Below are positions 46,129-56,884 of a stretch of DNA of 64,000 nucleotides, one piece after another. The DNA is from Thozetella sp. PMI_491. Taxonomy: Eukaryota > Ascomycota > Sordariomycetes > Chaetosphaeriales > Chaetosphaeriaceae. A program made the position numbers and the translations under genes. The stretch lies in the NCBI GenBank assembly GCA_021432635.1, contig MU270036.1:62001-126000 (forward strand), read 5' to 3'. The notes under the pieces are model-generated. The model saw nothing but the letters and a program-made list of their open reading frames with translations. It was not told where the DNA came from and did not search any database. Every line of letters begins with the position of its first letter. Position 1 is the first letter of the stretch.

Positions 46129-47786
46129 AGACCGGGTGAACAAGAACTACGACGAAAGAAACGGAAGACGAGCTGGAAGAAACATATTTAGCTAAATTGA
46201 TTCACTAGTCCTCTATCGACATGATACGGAGCTTCCCACTATAAGGAGCCTCCCGAGTTGTATGCAGGTCGATGACCGACAGGGATCCATGGCGGATGCT
46301 TCTCCGACCTCCCGGTCCGAAGCTTGCATCTCTTCTCGAAGGAACAAAACTAATGGCCCACTTAAATAGACCCTTATATATCGTGAAAGCTGATATATTT
46401 CTTGACTAGGAGGGAATTAGAACGCTGAAATAACCGACTGGCTCTTGTGATAATTTTTGGTTATTCTCCAAGGCTTATCAACCCCTGAAAAATTAAAAGC
46501 ACTCGTAGGAATCAAACCTATCACCTCAGTCGCCTACCCTTTACCAGCGAATATATCGCTACTCTATTTGAACTGGTCTAGTATAATTAACTCGACGCAG
46601 ACCCGTGGCAGGATGACAGCTAATAAACACATCCACCTCTGTCGCCCTTTAAACTGCTCTACACCAACCACCTCGTGCCATTTACAGCAGGCGCCGCTTC
46701 AGTTGCCGAAGATAGGATGCTGAACATTTAGAGAATGGCCTTCAAGCCAGCCAGCTTACCTCGCTAACCCACGAGAAAGCGCTAAGAAATGAAGAAAAAG
46801 AGATGACAGGAGCGAGAAGCGACTTACGTAGGGGCTCAAGGAGTCATGCATTCACCTCTGGAATAACTTTGGGGTTTAAAATGTGAAAGCTAAGCTTAGT
46901 TCTTATCATACGGGATATGTTTAAATTGATAGTGAAATGCAATCGCTATCATGAAGACAACACGTTCGATCCTGCGAGACATGCTGCGCGAATTGCAGAT
47001 CTCGCACGTATTTCCCTCAGAGCAGTGAAGTCGAGAAGTCGCGAATTCAAGAGATTCTCTAGTGCTGACTACATCCGCCGCTCAGTCACACGTCCCATAC
47101 CTGCGGACGAACTGCTTTGTGATATATACCGTACTAGAGCTAAGATTATCATTTGGCGATAACGTATCATTCTATAAACTTGCCAAAGCCGGCACATATT
47201 ACTAATCTAGTATTCGGGGCTTTATCTATTAAGCGTAAACGAGTGCGTACGGACATAGCCTACTAACTAAGGAAAGGCCTGTATCTACAATGTCTCTGGT
47301 CATACTGGCCCGTCACAGATAACCGTCTGGGCCTGGACGACGTACGTCACCACCACGATGCGAATACCGGCATGTAGGCTCCGTACGCGCTGGATGAATT
47401 GAATTGCCGTCTTCCCGTTGTTGACCCAAAATGTTTGTGTATCCCTAGGTTGAGCGTCGAATCTAATTTAAGAGACACGGAAAGGGGAGGGACTTCTACC
47501 CCAGAACTATTCCCACGCAAGACGCAACGGGGACTGCTTGGGAACATGACAGTAGTTGACAGTTCTGAGTCACATGCAGTGGAGGGACTTTCTCCGTTCC
47601 AGGTACCGAGGCAAACAAGGCACAACAAAGTTCCACACAGATATCAATCATATGCAGGGGGCACTTCGTAGCTGTGGGGCAATTGTGTAGCAGGAACTCC
47701 AATTTACCATGCTCGAACCCATCGCTCGTATCAGTACATAACAATCTCCCTTCCCGATGGTTAAAGATATGGCCTCGTCTGAGACA
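46129..47786. other. Intergenic with a repeat fragment
   Basis: No convincing gene. An 81-codon ORF at 46917-47162 contains the 50-bp repeat shared with 30.7 kb and could be a remnant of the same former gene or element. ORFs around 47.4-47.7 kb lack motifs. Confidence 0.4.
46967..47016. repeat. 50-bp dispersed repeat, copy B
   Basis: Gapless match to 30702-30751. Here it is part of an open frame reading DPARHAARIADLARIS; in copy A the same frame is not open. Confidence 0.75.
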
Positions 47787-50165
47787 TCAGGCTGCGATGG
47801 TGACTCCCTTATCCTGCTTGTCGACCTTTTTCACAATTCCTACTCTCCCATTCTCAGCGGCTAACCCCACAACTACACTTGTCACTCCTTCCGTCTCCAT
47901 CGAGCTCTCCACGCCTTGGTCACTGGCCAGTTCTGCCCCGGCCAGCCAGGCTTCCGTCTCGCCATAGCTTCCCTGCGCCAGTGCCGACCAAGTGGCGCCG
48001 ACCCGCGAGAACTGTGTGTCCCAGAGAAACTTGATGAGCAAGGCAATCGTGATGGCGAGGTGTGCCGCCATGGTGACCGCCACCACGATAAACCCACGCC
48101 ATGACAGCGGAACCGATGCTACCACGAAGAAGGACACATCCGCTGGTGCGACTGCGTCGAACTGCGCCGCGGTGTCGTAGTAAGCCATGCTGCTCAGCAG
48201 CGTCAGCATGGTCTGCAGAGCAAACGCAACGGAGCCGCCGGAGAGCATAATCTCTTGTACGAGCCAAATGTGCATGGTGTCCGGTAGTATGAGGGAATTG
48301 GACTCGTTGAGAGTCATGGCGTGGACAACGTCCCATCGTGTGTGCAGCAGGGCGCTGATGTTGCCCGAGTTGCCTTCGTTCCAGCCATCAAAGCCAACGG
48401 CCGCGCGGAAGTACATCTGGGTGTTGTTGTAGATGCCGACGTCTCTGAGGGTGGCGATCCAGCTCTGGTTATGCATGTCGAGGAGGCCCCGGTCCTGGGG
48501 AGACAGAGGAGTCGATGAGTTCCTGTCGCCGTCGCCTTCTGGAGGCTGGCCCATCTGGTGTCTCAGGTCATGGAACTCGTACTTTTGTGTGGCAAAGTTG
48601 AAAGTCGGAATCGTCTCGGTGCGGTTGACGTTGCTGGAGATGTGTACGGGAATATCAGCCTGACTGAAAGCCGAGTAGCAAAGACTGATGCTGATAACTG
48701 CTCTGTTTGAAAAAACAAGATCAAGCCACTCGCCACGCTCTGTGTATCCCAATGGAGAAAGGGCGACCTCGCTATCTCTGGAGCCAACCTCGGTGATATT
48801 CACAGCCAGATATGCGGTTCCAATCCTCACCATGTCTTCGTCTCTCAAGGCCTCGTCTGATGGTGGCGAATCTAGAAACTCGCTCACAAGGCCGCCGGCA
48901 ACACTATGATTTCCTCCTTCAGGCAGCTGACAGATTGAAAGGAGCCATTCGGTCGAAGAATTGCCGTTTAGCATCGCGGTGCATGAAAAGGGTATCGATT
49001 CGTTGTATCTGATGTTCAGTACTGGCTCGGTGACTTTGGTATGATTTGCCAGTCTTGGAGTATATCGTGAGGCGGCGACCTGTGCCTGCAGACGGACAAA
49101 CGTGGCATCGAAGACTTGTTCGGAGACCAAGACCTGCGAGAGAAGTACGTTGGTTAGTGATGGCACCTGGCAGGTTACTCTTGCGTCGAGAACTGTGGTG
49201 GATCCGGTGTATCCTCGCAAGTCCTGCCTGTCCTGAGCCCTCTGAAATGGCAGGAATGCGCGCAGCGTCAACCCGGTGTCCCGTACGCCGTCCGCCACAT
49301 ACGGCGGCTCGGAATACTCGGCGAACGTCGGGTAAAGACAAGCCGTCCGGGCCCACGATATTGAGTGGCCGACTAGGTTGTGGAGGGGATCCGTAATCCC
49401 GTAAGGCATGGGTATGGTGTCCACGAATCCAGGAATATTCGCGAGGCCGACGTCGCTGAGCAGAAGGGTGGCGGTGAATTGAGTGACGCTGTAGATGCAC
49501 GCCAGCGAGACAATGAACGGCATGTTCCTCCAGCCCGCGCCGCGTTTCGTCGTGTATATGGCGCAGAGTTGATGCCAGAGTAGCGTAAACACCGATCCGC
49601 TACTCGTCGTTGCTCGCATTATGGATAGTGAAACGGAACTCAGTAGGGCGACGTTGAATGCCTCCAGCTCGATAGCAGCCAGCATGGCAGCCATGATTCC
49701 GATGCCGAATCCAGTCACCGTTTTGGTGACATCGGAGCAGATGGCCACGGCTGTTCCGAGCCATTTGTCGAGAATGACTTGTTGCCAGAGTCGGATGCTC
49801 TGACTGTTGGACCAGAGGAAGGCAAGGACCCCGAGCGCGGCCAAGTTTAAGATTGGCCCTAGAGTGAGGAGAATGATTCCCCAAATGCCGACCTTGTCTC
49901 TGAACGAGAGATTCTTGAGAGCCCAATTGGGACGGTCCTCGAATGTGACCGCGGCTTCTGGTGTATTGCAGCCTGCGGTCTCACGCTTGGACGGCTCTTC
50001 TCTGCCCCCGAGCAAGGTCATGCTTTCGTCCCGCGCTTCGGGCTCGATGCCTGGCTCTGGCGAAACTGCATTTCGAGATGATTTGGCCCTTTGGTTGGCG
50101 GCGCCGTGGCGGTAATTGACGCCGGCTTGAAGCTGACCAAGGCGCTCGTGTGGGGGTGATTCCAT
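47787..50165 (-). CDS. Large fungal integral membrane protein, function unknown
   Basis: A single exon encodes 792 aa. The N-terminal 80 residues are polar and disordered. Three TM segments follow near 90-117 (IWGIILLTLGPILNLAALGV), 135-170 (GFGIGIMAAMLAAIELEAF) and 215-240 (FIVSLACIYSVTQFTATLLL). A long loop of about 450 residues with many N-x-S/T sites is presumably extracytoplasmic. Another hydrophobic stretch lies near 645-665, and a last TM segment near 725-745 (FIVVAVTMAAHLAITIALLI). The motif MLAAIELEAFNVALLSSVSL followed by SIMRAT is characteristic of a widespread, unnamed Pezizomycotina membrane family. Its role is unknown. Neither truncation nor frame break is visible. Confidence 0.85.
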   Translation of the reverse strand: MESPPHERLGQLQAGVNYRHGAANQRAKSSRNAVSPEPGIEPEARDESMTLLGGREEPSKRETAGCNTPEAAVTFEDRPNWALKNLSFRDKVGIWGIILLTLGPILNLAALGVLAFLWSNSQSIRLWQQVILDKWLGTAVAICSDVTKTVTGFGIGIMAAMLAAIELEAFNVALLSSVSLSIMRATTSSGSVFTLLWHQLCAIYTTKRGAGWRNMPFIVSLACIYSVTQFTATLLLSDVGLANIPGFVDTIPMPYGITDPLHNLVGHSISWARTACLYPTFAEYSEPPYVADGVRDTGLTLRAFLPFQRAQDRQDLRGYTGSTTVLDARVTCQVPSLTNVLLSQVLVSEQVFDATFVRLQAQVAASRYTPRLANHTKVTEPVLNIRYNESIPFSCTAMLNGNSSTEWLLSICQLPEGGNHSVAGGLVSEFLDSPPSDEALRDEDMVRIGTAYLAVNITEVGSRDSEVALSPLGYTERGEWLDLVFSNRAVISISLCYSAFSQADIPVHISSNVNRTETIPTFNFATQKYEFHDLRHQMGQPPEGDGDRNSSTPLSPQDRGLLDMHNQSWIATLRDVGIYNNTQMYFRAAVGFDGWNEGNSGNISALLHTRWDVVHAMTLNESNSLILPDTMHIWLVQEIMLSGGSVAFALQTMLTLLSSMAYYDTAAQFDAVAPADVSFFVVASVPLSWRGFIVVAVTMAAHLAITIALLIKFLWDTQFSRVGATWSALAQGSYGETEAWLAGAELASDQGVESSMETEGVTSVVVGLAAENGRVGIVKKVDKQDKGVTIAA

Positions 50166-51911
50166 CCGCTCGTTTACCTGTCTTGGTGGCAGCTAGTCCT
50201 CCCGTCCTTCACGGAAAGCAGGGAGGAGGTGAGATGGGTGAACATCATCTATGCTTCAAAGAAATTCTAAAATTTGAAGCGCAGATGATGGCGGGATCGG
50301 GTGTATGCCCTTTACATATGGGTGTGACTAGGGGCGCAGTACTGAGCAAGCATTTGTTTGGGGCGCAGCAAGCATTGCTTGGGAAGTTGGGGTGCAGAAC
50401 CATGTAACGTGAAATGTTTCGGCAAGCGTCTTTGCTCGGTGGCAGAGGAAAGATTTGTCCCCGATGTTGGCTCTGGTAGGTCCAAAACAGAGTATATTTT
50501 ACCAACGTAATATACGTCCCTGTGTTACGAGCCACCCTGCTAGCGACCCAAATAGCTGCCGCCCTTATCCGTCCTAATGATATTGGATTTCCCCAGGTCC
50601 TGGTCCGTCATTCGCTGGTAGCTGAGAATAATAGAGAGAAATTGGATGAAATCTTTCTGAATATCAAACAGGTCACTACAAAATAAGCCAGATCGGTCAA
50701 AGACCCAAAGTTCGATCGGTTCCCGTCTGTGGAGACCAGCCGCCCAAATTCATAGCCCCAGCTAACATCCATCCCTCAAGATAGACCTAAGAGCAAGCGA
50801 CAGACTTCAATAATAAATATAGCTAATCTAGTGTTAACATTTTAAAACTAGGGCTAGTAGGATAAGGCTAAGAGGCTAGAGATAGAGGTGGGACTTTTAT
50901 AAAAGTAGTAGATATTATCCTTAGTAAATAGTCGTGGATAGAGGTAGGTGTTGTTTGGGTGCTGCGGATGCTCTGCTTGCTAAGTATATGGATTTATGCC
51001 AAGCAGCGTTTTGTTGGAGTTCCGCTGCAAAAGGTGTGTATAGGGGCGAGGGGTAATTGAGTGCGAGGTGAAGGTTGCCGGGACAGCCAGCAACGGCTAT
51101 CGGCCTCAGTTAGCGGAGCGCTCTCGGGGGCGCAGACAGTTGAATTGATCAGCCACAGCTGAACCGACCCCCTTATGGATATACTGTCGGGGTATCGTAG
51201 TTCAGGTTGAGCCTGGCCTGAGTCAATCGGCTGATGCCCCACTGTAAAAAGCCATACATAACCCTAACTCTATGGTCGATATCTTCAGTGTATCGAAGCA
51301 TCTGCGAACGGTGGGCAGGGATTGTCTCCACTTCAAGCATGTGAAGGGTAGCAAACCAGTAGGTACGCCATATCGTGCTAGTCCGACCTAGAGGCTGAAT
51401 ACGGTGAGAAAAAACAACGTCAGACGATTCCTAATTGCGATGTGGTTTCGGCGTAAGTAATAAAAAGAAATCCAGCCTCTATAAATATAGTGACAGAACC
51501 GCTATGTGCTAGCGGGCTTTCGCCACATTATTACGGCCCACGCGCCGTGGGTTTATCTAGCGCCTAGATTTCAGTCGGACCAACTTTCGCCCGAAAAGTT
51601 TCCCACGCACAGTGACACAGCCACTCACGTGGTAGCATCAAGCCTCAGCCGAATAAATATTAATAGTTATCCCCTACTTCTGATTTGCCCCGCACGAGGA
51701 GCTGATGAGGCGCATCATCTGCAATGCATAGCTACGTAGCATAGGCTTCTGAAAGGGGCTAGCACAAAGGGAAGCGGAGAGTTGGCATTCACGGTGATGT
51801 GATAAAGCAAGGCGATCGCCCTCTCGCTCTGGTTTAGTTTCTTAGGAAGAGGGGCCGCCCTATTGTCCAGCGCGCAGCGAGATACTTGATGCTTGCGCCG
51901 CCAAAATAGCA
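50166..51911. other. Intergenic, nothing recognised
   Basis: Mixed composition with a short AT-rich stretch around 50800-50950. No gene or structured repeat could be supported. Confidence 0.45.
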
Positions 51912-53381
51912 ATGGAGAAGCTAGCAGCCAAGTCGGGAGAACAGCATTCCGAGGAAGAGTGGGAAGCCATCCGACCTACGTTTGGGCTGCTCTATAAGGC
52001 ACAGGGAAGGCCACTAAGCGAGGTGAGAAGACTGTTGGCCGAATGGTTCGGCTTTCACGCGACGTAAGTGGCTATAGCCGTGGTTTCGCAGGCTTTGTGA
52101 GCATTGCTGATTGGACCACTAATAACTACTTCCATAGACTCCGGCAATATAAGACGCGCATCCATAAATGGGAAGAGACAAAAAAGGTGAGAATGCAAGA
52201 TGCTGGTACTAGTCCGGCATAGGCCTAGTTCTGCTTCTAACTTCCGCTGACAGGTCGGGAAGCAGCACCAGGATAGGCGGTCAACAGCTGCCAATCAGGC
52301 TGTTGGAGAGCGCTCGCGCCTATCTCACCACGCTGTTCACCAGGCCATAGTCACCACATTTCGACTTCCCAGGATACCTCCCACTCACCGCCTCGGCCCG
52401 CCAGGCCACCTGGGGGCTATCCACATGGCGTCCAATGGCATCAGCAGATTCTATGCCGGTGTCCTTCGGGGCGGCGAGGTCGATCGTTCGCTTGTTCGTA
52501 GCCAGCGGATCGAATGGAATATCTCGCAATTCTACATGACCGCCATATATATCTCCACCATGGCTTCGGCGTCGCAGTGGACGTTAGTCCAGGACTTGTA
52601 CCCGCGGCTGCTTGACCATGTTGAGCCCCTCCTCCAAGAAAGGAATCCGATAGTGGCGGTATGCCTCCTCCAAATATGCGCCAGGTTCTATCAAGCGGGC
52701 CAGTCCCCAGTGCTGAACCGCTTTCTCGCATTTGTGAAGGCCATAACCTCCGCCCGGGGCTCAGAGACGCACCCTTTACGCCTATTGGCATCTGCTTGGC
52801 TTCAGGGAGGCGAAAAGGACTCTGCTCTTGACCTTATTGCGCGAGGCTCCCAGCAGGCATACGACATCGTATCTAAGCAGCTCGGGCCAGAGCATCCCCA
52901 GACTCTTAGTGTATCGAGAGCACTGCATTCGGTATATTCTGCACAAAGAAACTGGACAGCCGCTCTCAGCGTTATCGAATCCACAGTCAACACAGAAGCG
53001 AAACTCAATCTGGATGACTTGATGACCGTGGACGCAAGGTTGCGAATGGTCAGATCCATGATTGCGCTCGACAACCTACAGGGGGCGGCCGATATTTTGG
53101 ACGCGCAAGAGTCCTCCGTACGCAGAATGACCGAGAGCGGCCAGATCAACTCAATTCAAGCTAAAAGGCTTTTGAATCCCCTCCAAAGCAACCGGGCGGA
53201 GATGTTACGACGGCAATTGGATCCCAGGGCCGAAGCTGTGGCAGAAGAACTTATGTCGGAACAAACTATCTCTAGTGATACCCACGAGCTATCGGTTACG
53301 ATCCAGCTACACAGGCATTTACAGCTTATAAGGGCGACATTAAAGACAGGCGTAATCGAGCCATATGATAGTCCCTGCTGA
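51912..53381 (+). CDS. Clr5-domain protein
   Basis: Three exons, 51912-52063, 52138-52186 and 52254-53381, encode 442 aa with matching phases. The first 70 residues carry the Clr5 N-terminal domain: EEEWEAIRPTFGLLYKAQGR, a helix around LSEVRRLLAEWFGFHATLRQ, then YKTRIHKWEETKK. Introns interrupt this domain twice. The remainder is helical with TPR-like pairs, for example LGPEHPQTLSVSRALHSVYS followed by RNWTAALSVIES, typical of fungal Clr5/TPR proteins. Clr5 domains occur in putative regulators, named after a fission-yeast silencing factor. DNA binding is inferred from the domain only. A long C/T homopolymer follows about 100 bp after the stop codon. Confidence 0.8.
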
Positions 53382-53485
53382 TGATATTCTCCCCAAAAGT
53401 TGCAGCAGGAACATAAATATTAGGACGAGTAAATAAATACGGGGAAACTTTCTTGCTTTTTAGAATGGAAAACTTTTCTTGCCTT

Positions 53486-53533
53486 CCCCCCCCCCCCCCC
53501 CCCCCCCCCCCTTTTTTTTTTTTTTTTTTTTTT
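53486..53533 (+). repeat. Poly-C (26) followed by poly-T (22)
   Basis: Two adjacent homopolymer runs without interruption, 105 bp after the stop codon of the Clr5 gene. Run lengths may be affected by sequencing. Confidence 0.9.
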
Positions 53534-54245
53534 GCGAATTCAGACTATGTAATAGCAAAGATCACTAGTTAATTCCGTGACCTTCTTTTACAAGTTAGAA
53601 TATATATTTTTCACACAAATTGACGTGCATTAGATAATACGTCCTCTCCTCTTTTCCCAGCGCGACAGTAGACAAGTAAGCTATCTTTTTTCCTAACTCA
53701 AGGTTAAAGTCTACAGCCGACGTTGTCTTGCTGCACTGATCAAGCTGTTTTTGCTTGAGACTCAATATCCCTGATGGGGCTATCAAGCTAAGGAGGGCGA
53801 TCTTTGGACGGGATAACTTTTACCGTATTGAAATATTTGTAAAGACTGGCGTATAAAACGCTTGCTTGGATTTAGAACACCTCATCTTCTTATATGTTTT
53901 ACACCCTTACTAGTGCTTATATATTAAAGGGTTAGTATACTATTTTAGTTTCGTTTTTTAACGTTTTTACATAGTATAACCTTCCATTATAGCATCGAAA
54001 CAAATCAGCATACTTGTTTGTCTGGCTTGTCCAAATGACCAGGTGATTAAACTGAATTTTCTCGCTCTTTCTCAGATCTTGCAAAAAAGCAGCAGCGTAG
54101 CAAAAGGCGTGAGGTTCGAAAGATCCAATTCTCATCACTGTATATTCCAGCTCTCCGCCAAAGTCCAGAGGTAATCTAATATTCCACATCTGCCTTACTA
54201 TATACTGGCGATCGCAAACCTCTCAAGCCTCTTGCCAACGCAAGT
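53534..54245. other. Intergenic with an unassigned minus-strand ORF
   Basis: The 85-codon frame at 53932-54189 (minus, MWNIRLPLDFGGELEYTVMR) looks protein-like but has no recognised motif; it might be a remnant or a terminal exon. Confidence 0.3.
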
Positions 54246-55373
54246 TTAGTTCGGGGTGAGCTTCATAAGCTTGCCGCCAGCACCATCCTCGAGCACCCAG
54301 ATAGCACCGTCCTTATCCTCTCGGATGCCGCGCATGCGCTTACCCATGGGGATACGCTGAGCCTCCTTGGCCATATCACCTGTGATGGTTACACGTACAA
54401 TCTGTTGGGAACTAAGGCCAACGATAATGGCATTGCCCTTCCAGCTGGAAAATAGGTCGCCCTTGTAGATAATCAAGCCGCCCGGGGAGATAACTGGGAC
54501 CCAGAAGGCCTTAGGCGCAGTCATCTTAGAGTTAGAGGCGTGCTTGGGGATTGTGGTGCCGTTGTAATGCGTTCCCTCGCATACGACCGGCCAGCCGTAA
54601 TTGGCGCCTTTCTGGATCAGATTGAGCTCGTCACCACCCCTGGGCCCCATCTCGACCTCCCAAAGACGGCCCTGGGCGTCCCAGTCAATACCCAGCGGGT
54701 TACGATGGCCTAACGACCAGATCTGCGACTGGACGGCGCCCTCGCTGGCGAACGGGTTGCCAGCGAAAGAGGTGCCGTTGTCGTACAGATGGATCATCTT
54801 GCCAAGGTTGGTAGTCATGGACTGGGAAGGCCACATCTGGTTGATCTCGCCCGACGAGATCCAGAGCGAGCCGTCGGTTTTGTCGAATAGCAGACGACAG
54901 GCAAACTGAAGTCCGCCTCCGGCTTTCTGCGAGTGGCGCCAGATGACCTGGAGGTCGGACAGGGCCCCGCCGGTGCCGTTCAGCGTCAACTTGGCCCGCG
55001 CGGCTGCACAGCCGGCGCCACCGCCGCCGCTCTCGGCGTAACTGATATAAACTATATTATTCTCCACATACTGAGGATGCAAAGCGATATCGTGGAACCC
55101 GCCTTGGCCGCCGTAGGCGACGGAGGGCACACCGGTGATGGAGCCAGGCGTGCTCTTGGCGACCGGGTCGACGAGCTTCATGTTGCCTCGTCTCTCGTTA
55201 ACGAGGATTTTTCCGTCGGGCAGGAAGGCGAACGCCCATCCCTCTTGATGGGTGGAAATGGTTGTCGACTTCCACGGCTGCGCCTGGCGAGGGCCTATAC
55301 TTGGCGGTGGGCCGGCCAAAGCACCGGTCACCAACGCCAGCGCGTAGCTAACAAAAAGTCCGAGATGCATCAT
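54246..55373 (-). CDS. Secreted PQQ-type glucose/sorbosone dehydrogenase homologue
   Basis: A single exon encodes 375 aa. Residues 1-20 (MMHLGLFVSYALALVTGALA) are a signal peptide. The six-bladed propeller signatures of the GSDH/Asd family are visible: GWAFAFLPDGKILVNERRGN, GGQGGFHDIALHP at 88-100, LGHRNPLGIDWD at 221-232, and EMGPRGGDELNLIQKGANYG at 241-260. Family members oxidise aldose sugars in the periplasm or outside the cell, using PQQ. Where bacterial enzymes have a conserved His before the Phe-Gly-x-Arg segment, this protein reads GGLQFACRLLF, so that catalytic His appears to be Gln. It is intronless in an intron-rich neighbourhood, which is compatible with acquisition from bacteria but does not prove it. 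Confidence 0.85.
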   Translation of the reverse strand: MMHLGLFVSYALALVTGALAGPPPSIGPRQAQPWKSTTISTHQEGWAFAFLPDGKILVNERRGNMKLVDPVAKSTPGSITGVPSVAYGGQGGFHDIALHPQYVENNIVYISYAESGGGGAGCAAARAKLTLNGTGGALSDLQVIWRHSQKAGGGLQFACRLLFDKTDGSLWISSGEINQMWPSQSMTTNLGKMIHLYDNGTSFAGNPFASEGAVQSQIWSLGHRNPLGIDWDAQGRLWEVEMGPRGGDELNLIQKGANYGWPVVCEGTHYNGTTIPKHASNSKMTAPKAFWVPVISPGGLIIYKGDLFSSWKGNAIIVGLSSQQIVRVTITGDMAKEAQRIPMGKRMRGIREDKDGAIWVLEDGAGGKLMKLTPN

Positions 55374-56339
55374 TTTCGGGAAAGCCTTTGCTTCTCAGTG
55401 TAATATTTTTGGTCCTAGGGGATCTAGACATGAATGGCTCACATCGCGTGGAAAATCTTTGGCTATCTGTACCCCAGAGGTAGGTGGCTATATAAGAAAG
55501 GAGAGGACTCGAGCAACCTGTTGTCTAATTTCAGGCTATTACTGGCATTTAATGACTTCTAAGAGGTTAATTAATAGTGTCCGCACTTTATTGAGTGTAG
55601 ATATCACAGGGGGTGCTAAGCAAAGGAGGGGGGTTCTTGGCGGAGAGACGTCGAAATTTTTGACCCCAATACTGATATAAAGCACTATATGGGGTCGTAT
55701 TACGATTGCGGGGCTACAGTTCCGTTTACCCTGAGCGAGCCTGGAGGACGTCATTATAATCACTGTTATTCCTCTGATGCACTTCTTGGCGATCTATATC
55801 TAGCGGAGCACTATTTGCACCTAAGCCTTTTCGTTATTTGCATCAAACGCCTAACCCTAGCCCCTAAACCCCCTTTGATTGGCGGAGGCTCGAACTACTG
55901 GCTAACCCTAACCCTATTAAAGTGGTGACCGCCGCGCATACGCTTCTTGCTTGCTTCTTCCCTCTGTCCCTGCAACACATGACAGATAACCCCTTAGGAA
56001 GTAACCATATCTCTAGATAGTGCGTTCTAGACTAGACCTAGATGGATTGTCTGTTTTGACCCGTTGTTCAACGAGATATCTCGTGGCCGTTCCAACAGAT
56101 TTTAACTTACATGTTTGCTGAAGTACCCCGACTGGTAGAATTCCAAGGCTAGCTTGCGATGCTTTGCCGATTGCCGAACAGTGCGGGTAACTGAACACTT
56201 GCACTTTTCTCTTCATCTCTTTTTAATATATTCCTTGATTGTAGTAGTGATGAGTTTTCGGGGGTGGGGTTTGAGGGGATTAAGTGAAGTTTTCAGATCC
56301 TTTGGGACACTCTTCCAGCTAAGAGGTCAACAACTGCAC
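55374..56339. other. Intergenic, nothing recognised
   Basis: No gene. A very short telomere-like stretch (two CCCTAA units) occurs near 55905-55916, too short to interpret. Confidence 0.45.
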
Positions 56340-56870
56340 GACAGCCCCATGTCTCCTCACTGCTGCCCCTGACAGCGACGTCTCGCCACTGTGATGTTTC
56401 CTGTCGATTCTGGCGCCTGCATCGAGTAACTTTTGTATAACAGCCTTGTGCCCTTCCTTGCCACAAACATTAGTGGCGTCCAGCTATCCCCGTCTTGCTT
56501 ATTGATTTTGGCACCTTTATCGAGTAGCTTTTGTATAACGGCCTTGTGCCCTTCCTTGGCTGCCAATAGTAGTGGTGTCTTGCCATCTTGGGTCCCCTTA
56601 TTGATTTTGGCACATTTGTTAAGTAACTCTTGTATAACAGCTTAATGTCTGTTGTGTGCTGCTGATATTAACGCTGTGTAGCTTTTGCAGTCGTGCCTAC
56701 ATGATATTAGCACCTTTACCAAGTAGCTTCTGTACAATAGCTTTATGCTCTTGACTTGCCACCAACACTAGTGGTGACTCGCTATATCGGCTTTCCTTGC
56801 CGATTTTGGCACCTTTTTTAAGTAGCTTTTGTGCGACAGCCTTGTGTCTGTTCCTTGCCGCAAGATTAGC
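56340..56870 (-). pseudogene. Ankyrin-repeat remnant
   Basis: About five ankyrin-like units repeat every 98-99 bp (33 codons), with landmarks at about 56430, 56528, 56627, 56727 and 56826. One unit reads MAAKEGHKAVIQKLLDKGAK, the classic ankyrin helix pair. The frame is interrupted several times: one spacing is 98 rather than 99 bp, and stops occur in the third and fourth units. No start or flanking domain is attached. The remnant abuts, on the opposite strand, an NB-ARC fragment with which such repeats are normally joined in fungal NLR proteins. Confidence 0.7.
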
Positions 56871-56884
56871 GACATCTGGCCATA

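Noticed and set aside
48919-49500. 193-codon minus-strand ORF
   Set aside because: Alternative frame within the 792-aa membrane protein gene on the same strand.
11125-51195. Shared CTGTCGGGGTATC phrase near 11129 and 51186, a possible LTR start
   Set aside because: Similarity stops after about 13 bases and no partner end or target duplication was found.
55905-55916. Telomere-like CCCTAA repeats
   Set aside because: Only two perfect units; expected by chance at this length.
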